Below are positions 5,148 to 8,398 of a stretch of 8,398 nt of DNA, one piece after another (position 1 is the stretch's first letter; each line of letters starts with the position of its first letter). This DNA is from Clostridia bacterium (GTDB lineage Bacteria > Bacillota > Clostridia > Oscillospirales > Acutalibacteraceae). The notes under the pieces were generated by a model. It worked only from the letters and a program-made list of their open reading frames with translations, was not told the DNA's origin and did no database searches. The DNA lies in NCBI GenBank assembly GCA_900769375.1, contig CAAGGN010000141.1:1-8398 (forward strand), read 5' to 3'. Made by a program: the position numbers and the translations under genes.

Positions 5148-6755
5148 TTAAACGGTAACTTTTTTGTTTTTTCTTTTGTTTTCATACATAGCATAGTCGG
5201 CACGCTTAAATACGTCATTAAAGGACAAATCCTTATCTAAGTCAAACACCGCAAAGCCTCTTGCAATGCTAATAGGAATTTCCTCTTTTTCTTCTATGCG
5301 TGCCTTTGCACATTCCAAATCCAACTGCACAAATAATTTTTCGCAATCTTCTAAATCTCTATGTCGAAGGATGGCTAAAAACTCGTCTCCACCTATTCTA
5401 AAAACGGGGCTTCTTTTGAAAACATCAGAAATCACTTTTGCTGCAGTTGCGATAAGCTTATCGCCTATATCATGCCCATAGTTATCATTTGTTTGCTTGA
5501 GTTGGTTCAAATCAAATACAACAATGCCGAATTTGGCTGTTTTCTTTTCAATGTCTTTGTCAAACTCTTCAACCCATCTTTTATATGCAGTGGTGTTTCT
5601 AAGACCCGTAAGAGAATCACGGTTAGCAGAAAATCGCAGTTCTTTTTCACGTTCATGCAAATGTGTTGCCATATTTTCGAAAGCCGTATTTAAAAGTTCT
5701 ATTTCAGAAACATTGCTATTCGCAAATTCTACATTGTAATCTCCGTTTGAAAGCTTTATCGATGCATCTGCTAATTTTTTAAGCGGAGCAACAATTTTTC
5801 TTACAACAAAGATGGCAATAATCGTGAAAAACGCAGAAAGCGCCAAAACAACAAATAAAATCTTGAAACCGATTTCATACCTGATTTGCCTTATATCGTC
5901 ATAACTTGCCGATAAGACAAGATTCATTCCGTTTTTTAGCTCTTTCGACACACGTAGATATTTTGAATTATCTTTTGTGTCTTGTTCGCAGTCACTGTCA
6001 TAACTACAAACTACAGTTTCGTCGATTTGAAGGTGGGCAAAGCCATTTTCATAAATTTTAATTTCATGTACTCGCTCTGCTAAAACCGTATAATCAAAAT
6101 CCATTCCTATTATTCCGATAAACTTTTCTTCGTAATACATCGGCACCACATATGAAATCATATATATATTATTGTTTTGGTTGTAGTAGGGTGACATCCA
6201 AACAGGCTCTCCTGCCTCGTAAGGTTGCCAAAACCATCCGACATGCTCAATATCGTCTTTTTCATAAAGCGAGATATCGGTTGGTTCGAGAGAGACATAT
6301 TCGCCATTTTCTTTTGCTTTGCTGTAAAACAACCCCATCTTACTGTTAGAAATTGCAGGATCAAACCGAAAATAATAGGCAACCGCATCACTTGCGTGTT
6401 TGGCAACGTTGGCAAACATTTGGTCGGCGCTATTAATCACTTTTGCCTGAAAATTTTGATTTTCCACAAGAGCATCTGCGGTAAATAAGTCCATTATGTA
6501 GCTTTCCATGACCTTTACCGATTTTTCCATATCGTCAAAAATATTGTTAATCTGTGCACCTTCGTTATCGCAAGTAACTTTAACAAAATTTTCAGATTCG
6601 CCTTGTATGTATTTGTCTACCTCGTAAATGCTGATGCCACCAATAAAAACCGTTATTGCAAGCATAGCGAAAATGATTGTCGCCAAGATTTGAAACTGCA
6701 TAGAATATGTTTTGTTAAATTTTCGTTTTTTATCATTTAATGATTTATTACTCAT
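5148..6755 (-). CDS. Membrane diguanylate cyclase: dCache sensor, HAMP, GGDEF
   Basis: The protein has 535 residues and makes cyclic di-GMP from two GTP. A short basic N-terminus is followed by membrane helix 1 (about 22-43) and an outside sensor domain (about 45-290). The sensor has the double-Cache pattern: WFWQPYEAGEPVWMSPYY at 174-191, then YMISYVVPMYYEEKFIGIIGMD. Membrane helix 2 (about 297-318), a HAMP linker (about 319-370) and a complete GGDEF domain (about 377-530) follow. The domain opens with RDSLTGLRNTTAY at 379-391, has FDLNQLKQTNDNYGHDIGD at 414-432, and its active-site GGDEF is at 455-459. The substrate-binding D/N residues are present, so it should be active. The product-inhibition site RxxD, expected at 446-449, reads FKRS and is absent. 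No EAL or HD-GYP domain is attached. The ATG at 6755 has GAAGGTG eight bases upstream. The gene appears monocistronic, between two polysaccharide gene blocks. The ligand of the Cache domain is unknown. Confidence 0.94.
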   Translation of the reverse strand: MSNKSLNDKKRKFNKTYSMQFQILATIIFAMLAITVFIGGISIYEVDKYIQGESENFVKVTCDNEGAQINNIFDDMEKSVKVMESYIMDLFTADALVENQNFQAKVINSADQMFANVAKHASDAVAYYFRFDPAISNSKMGLFYSKAKENGEYVSLEPTDISLYEKDDIEHVGWFWQPYEAGEPVWMSPYYNQNNNIYMISYVVPMYYEEKFIGIIGMDFDYTVLAERVHEIKIYENGFAHLQIDETVVCSYDSDCEQDTKDNSKYLRVSKELKNGMNLVLSASYDDIRQIRYEIGFKILFVVLALSAFFTIIAIFVVRKIVAPLKKLADASIKLSNGDYNVEFANSNVSEIELLNTAFENMATHLHEREKELRFSANRDSLTGLRNTTAYKRWVEEFDKDIEKKTAKFGIVVFDLNQLKQTNDNYGHDIGDKLIATAAKVISDVFKRSPVFRIGGDEFLAILRHRDLEDCEKLFVQLDLECAKARIEEKEEIPISIARGFAVFDLDKDLSFNDVFKRADYAMYENKRKNKKVTV

Positions 6756-6803
6756 TATACGTTCACCTTCGCTTTATGGCTCTAATATCAGAACGTATAT
6801 TTT

Positions 6804-6833
6804 ATCATATACTCTCTTACAATTTTCTTACAA
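6804..6833 (-). promoter_or_regulatory. Promoter and tandem regulator half-sites of the diguanylate cyclase gene
   Basis: On the minus strand TTGTAA (6828-6833), 18 bases and TATGAT (6804-6809) form a plausible promoter, with a start near 6797 and a leader of about 40 bases. TTGTAAGA occurs twice, at 6826-6833 and 6815-6822, exactly 11 bp apart, so both face the same side of the helix. Such tandem direct half-sites are typical for OmpR/PhoB-type response regulators. A GTATAT/ATATAC dyad at 6795-6812 covers the -10 region and could be a second operator. The sites are read from sequence; the regulator is inference. Confidence 0.5.
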
Positions 6834-6843
6834 AACACGAGGT

Positions 6844-7044
6844 TTACTGATCATTTTCAAAAATTCTTATCTCACCATTAAAATCAAGCTGCAAACTGTT
6901 TTCATCACATTTTACAATCTTAATTGTTGTAACCATTTCATCTGTTGTTTCAATACAATTTAGCGAGATGGTTTTTGTAGAATCATCGTAAGTATAACCC
7001 TCGCACAGATCTGAATCATTTACGGGATTTCCGCTTTTAAATAA
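6844..7044 (-). pseudogene. Start-less C-terminal remnant, in frame after the acetyltransferase stop
   Basis: Immediately after the acetyltransferase TAA the same frame stays open for 66 codons to TAA at 6844-6846. The translation is protein-like: it contains EGYTYDDSTKTISLNC and later KIVKCDENSLQLDFNGEIR. These look like alternating beta strands of a small secreted or lipoprotein-type beta domain. There is no ATG, GTG or TTG start near its beginning and no ribosome site; the only ATG is in the middle. It is therefore best read as the tail of a gene whose front was deleted when the polysaccharide genes were joined here. Stop-codon readthrough from the acetyltransferase is a less likely alternative. 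I cannot name the family. Confidence 0.5.
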
Positions 7045-7656
7045 TTAACCCTGAAAATCTGTATTATTTTCATCCTTATACGAAATTACTTTTGCAGGCA
7101 CACCGCCAACTATGGCATTTTCAGGCACGTCCTTTAAAACAACCGCGCCTGCGGCAGCTAAGCTGTTCTTGCCCATAGTTATTCCGCCAAGTACCTTTGC
7201 GCCGCAAGTAACCGAAACATTATCCTCTAAAACGGGGGCAAGTTCTCCTTTATAACCTATTGTTACCTGCTGATAAATTCGACAGTTCTCCCCTATTTTT
7301 TCAGCACTAATGATGGTGGCAAAGCCGTGTTGTATGTAAAGTCCACCACCTATATCTTTTGTGTAGATATAAAGGCTCTCCATAGGTTTAAAAAGAAGTC
7401 TTACTATAAGATAATGAATAACCGAACGGTGAGGATGTTTAAAACGGTGAATTAAAAGATTTCTAAACTCTTTATAATATGTCAAATACCAATTTAATGA
7501 CTCAAAGAGTCCAAGTGTGTTTTTGTTAATCTGATTCCACCTTGCAACATCTTTTAGAATTAAATGTTTTTGCTTTGAAGTGAGTACGCATAAAAATACA
7601 AAAAATGTCCTAGGATAATTTATATATGCTAAAAATCTTTTACCTAAGGTTGCCAT
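7045..7656 (-). CDS. Serine-acetyltransferase-like hexapeptide O-acetyltransferase of a polysaccharide locus
   Basis: The product has 203 residues. A helical N-terminal part (1-98) is followed by a left-handed beta-helix built from hexapeptide repeats (about 100-190). GGGLYIQHGFATIISAEKIG contains the catalytic histidine (His110) of the serine-acetyltransferase family. IYQQVTIGY, VTCGAKVLGGITMG and the closing AIVGGVPAKVI are the usual coil motifs. Full CysE enzymes are about 270 residues with a larger N-terminal domain. This short form with GT2 and GT4 genes nearby resembles the acetyltransferases of exopolysaccharide clusters (WcaB type). Acetyl-CoA-dependent O-acetylation of a sugar is therefore more likely than cysteine synthesis, though serine acetylation cannot be excluded. 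The start is the ATG at 7656: GAGGTG at 7667-7672 lies ten bases upstream. An in-frame TTG at 7674 overlaps that site and is rejected. The gene begins 18 bases after the glycosyltransferase stop, so both share an mRNA. Confidence 0.88.
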   Translation of the reverse strand: MATLGKRFLAYINYPRTFFVFLCVLTSKQKHLILKDVARWNQINKNTLGLFESLNWYLTYYKEFRNLLIHRFKHPHRSVIHYLIVRLLFKPMESLYIYTKDIGGGLYIQHGFATIISAEKIGENCRIYQQVTIGYKGELAPVLEDNVSVTCGAKVLGGITMGKNSLAAAGAVVLKDVPENAIVGGVPAKVISYKDENNTDFQG

Positions 7657-7674
7657 TTGTAATTTACACCTCAA

Positions 7675-8398
7675 TTAATTATTTTTCTTACCTTTACAAG
7701 ATGAAGAAATAATGTATTTGGGTCTTCCTTTAATTTCTTCATAAATACGGGCAACGTAATATCCGATAATTCCAAGACTTATCATCATTATACTACCAAT
7801 GAAAATTAAGATAAGGATAACCGTCGTCATACCTTCGAGTGCGCGACCTTGAATTTTATCAATAAACGCCCACACGCCAAAAACCACGGTAATTGCAAGC
7901 ATTATAAACCCTAAAACCGTTACGATTTGCATTGGTGCAGTTGTATATGCCGATATATTAGAAACGGCATATTTCATAAGTGAAACGAGCGACCACTTTG
8001 TAGTGCCCTCCGTTCGTTCATTCACCTGAAACTTAACTGTTGCTTTTTTGTATCCAACCCAAAAGGAAATGGCTCTGAAAAAGCCTTTCTTCTCGGGTAT
8101 TTTATTAAGAATATCGACAACTTTACGGTCAAGAAGTTTAAAATCGGATGCGTTTGACATATCAAAACCTACTACTGAACTGATAAGAGAATAAAAACTT
8201 TTTGCGGCAAAGCCGTGAACCTTATTCTCTTTACCTCTGGTACTTTTAATACCCTCTACAATTTCAAAGCCTTCTTGCCAAAGCCTATACATCTCAACAA
8301 TTTTTTCGGGCGGATGCTGTAAATCGCAATCGATTACCACTACGGCATCACCCTCTGCTGCGGCAAGTCCCGCAGAAATTGCAGCCTCTTTACCAAAA
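7675..8398 (-). CDS. Membrane-anchored GT2 glycosyltransferase, DPM1/GtrB type (partial, N-terminus outside the window)
   Basis: The last 240 residues are visible. The frame stays open to the window edge, so the GTG at 8340 inside it is not the start. Roughly the first 80 residues are missing. The visible part opens with FGKEAAISAGLAAA, then VVVIDCDLQHPPE (residues 19-31) with the DxD-type metal site D23/D25. Both are hallmarks of polyprenyl-phosphate glycosyltransferases. Further on come GFFRAISFWVGYK (105-117) and ERTEGTTKWSL (128-138), the acceptor-side motif. Two membrane helices (about 155-180 and 191-216) and the characteristic ARIYEEIKGRPKYII end complete the family picture. Such enzymes move a sugar from a nucleotide sugar to a lipid phosphate at the inner membrane face, for decoration or assembly of surface polymers. 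The acetyltransferase follows directly. The sugar is unknown. Confidence 0.93.
   Translation of the reverse strand, partial: FGKEAAISAGLAAAEGDAVVVIDCDLQHPPEKIVEMYRLWQEGFEIVEGIKSTRGKENKVHGFAAKSFYSLISSVVGFDMSNASDFKLLDRKVVDILNKIPEKKGFFRAISFWVGYKKATVKFQVNERTEGTTKWSLVSLMKYAVSNISAYTTAPMQIVTVLGFIMLAITVVFGVWAFIDKIQGRALEGMTTVILILIFIGSIMMISLGIIGYYVARIYEEIKGRPKYIISSSCKGKKNN

Noticed and set aside
7672..7674. TTG start for the acetyltransferase
   Set aside because: It overlaps the GAGGTG ribosome site that serves the ATG at 7656, and it has no site of its own.
8338..8340. GTG as the start of the GT2 glycosyltransferase
   Set aside because: It lies just before the DxD motif. The frame continues to the window edge with the conserved FGKEAAISAGLAAA segment, so the true start lies outside.
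1..8398. tRNA or rRNA genes, or an intact insertion sequence
   Set aside because: No cloverleaf with a T-loop consensus, no rRNA-like stretch and no transposase reading frame was found on either strand.

Overview
The window is AT-rich DNA with every credible gene on the minus strand. Shine-Dalgarno sites are strong (GGAGG/GGAAGG/AGGTGG-like), TTG starts recur, and promoters are sigma-A type. The gene content is exopolysaccharide glycosyltransferases plus a dCache-HAMP-GGDEF sensor. Together these suggest a low-GC Gram-positive of the Clostridia, possibly a gut or rumen Oscillospiraceae or Lachnospiraceae. The taxonomic guess is inference from style and cannot be settled from this sequence alone.

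In transcription order (right to left) there are three blocks. Block 1 (8398-6844) holds the C-terminal part of a membrane-anchored family-2 glycosyltransferase (DPM1/GtrB type), cut by the window edge. It is followed 18 nt later by a serine-acetyltransferase-like left-handed beta-helix enzyme. Directly after that stop codon, in the same frame, lies a 66-codon start-less reading frame that looks like the tail of another gene. Block 2 (6833-5042) is a single gene for a membrane diguanylate cyclase with its own promoter. That promoter carries a tandem 8-bp motif with 11-bp period, and the gene ends at a long imperfect inverted repeat. A roughly 580-bp non-coding stretch follows, with a degenerate 23-bp direct repeat, several small GC-rich hairpins and a convincing rho-independent terminator.

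Block 3 (4624-1) starts at a near-consensus promoter (TTGACT, 17 bp, TATAAT). It encodes an asparagine-synthetase-like protein, an EpsD/CapM-like GT4 glycosyltransferase, a decayed GT2 fragment, a second paralogous asparagine-synthetase-like protein, and probably the first codons of a further gene at the left edge.

The most unusual content is the pair of asparagine-synthetase-like paralogues around a glycosyltransferase. Both keep the ATP-pyrophosphatase loop (SLTGGIDS and SLSGGADS). Both also keep a recognisable glutaminase-like N-terminal fold, but neither has the N-terminal nucleophilic cysteine. Both replace the usual second signature of the synthetase domain by a shared E(V/L)KSW(A/V)SE motif. 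They may form an amide or other acyl bond on a polysaccharide component without using glutamine. This is inference; no substrate can be read from the sequence. The diguanylate cyclase lies between two polysaccharide gene blocks, so local c-di-GMP control of the polymer is plausible but unproven.
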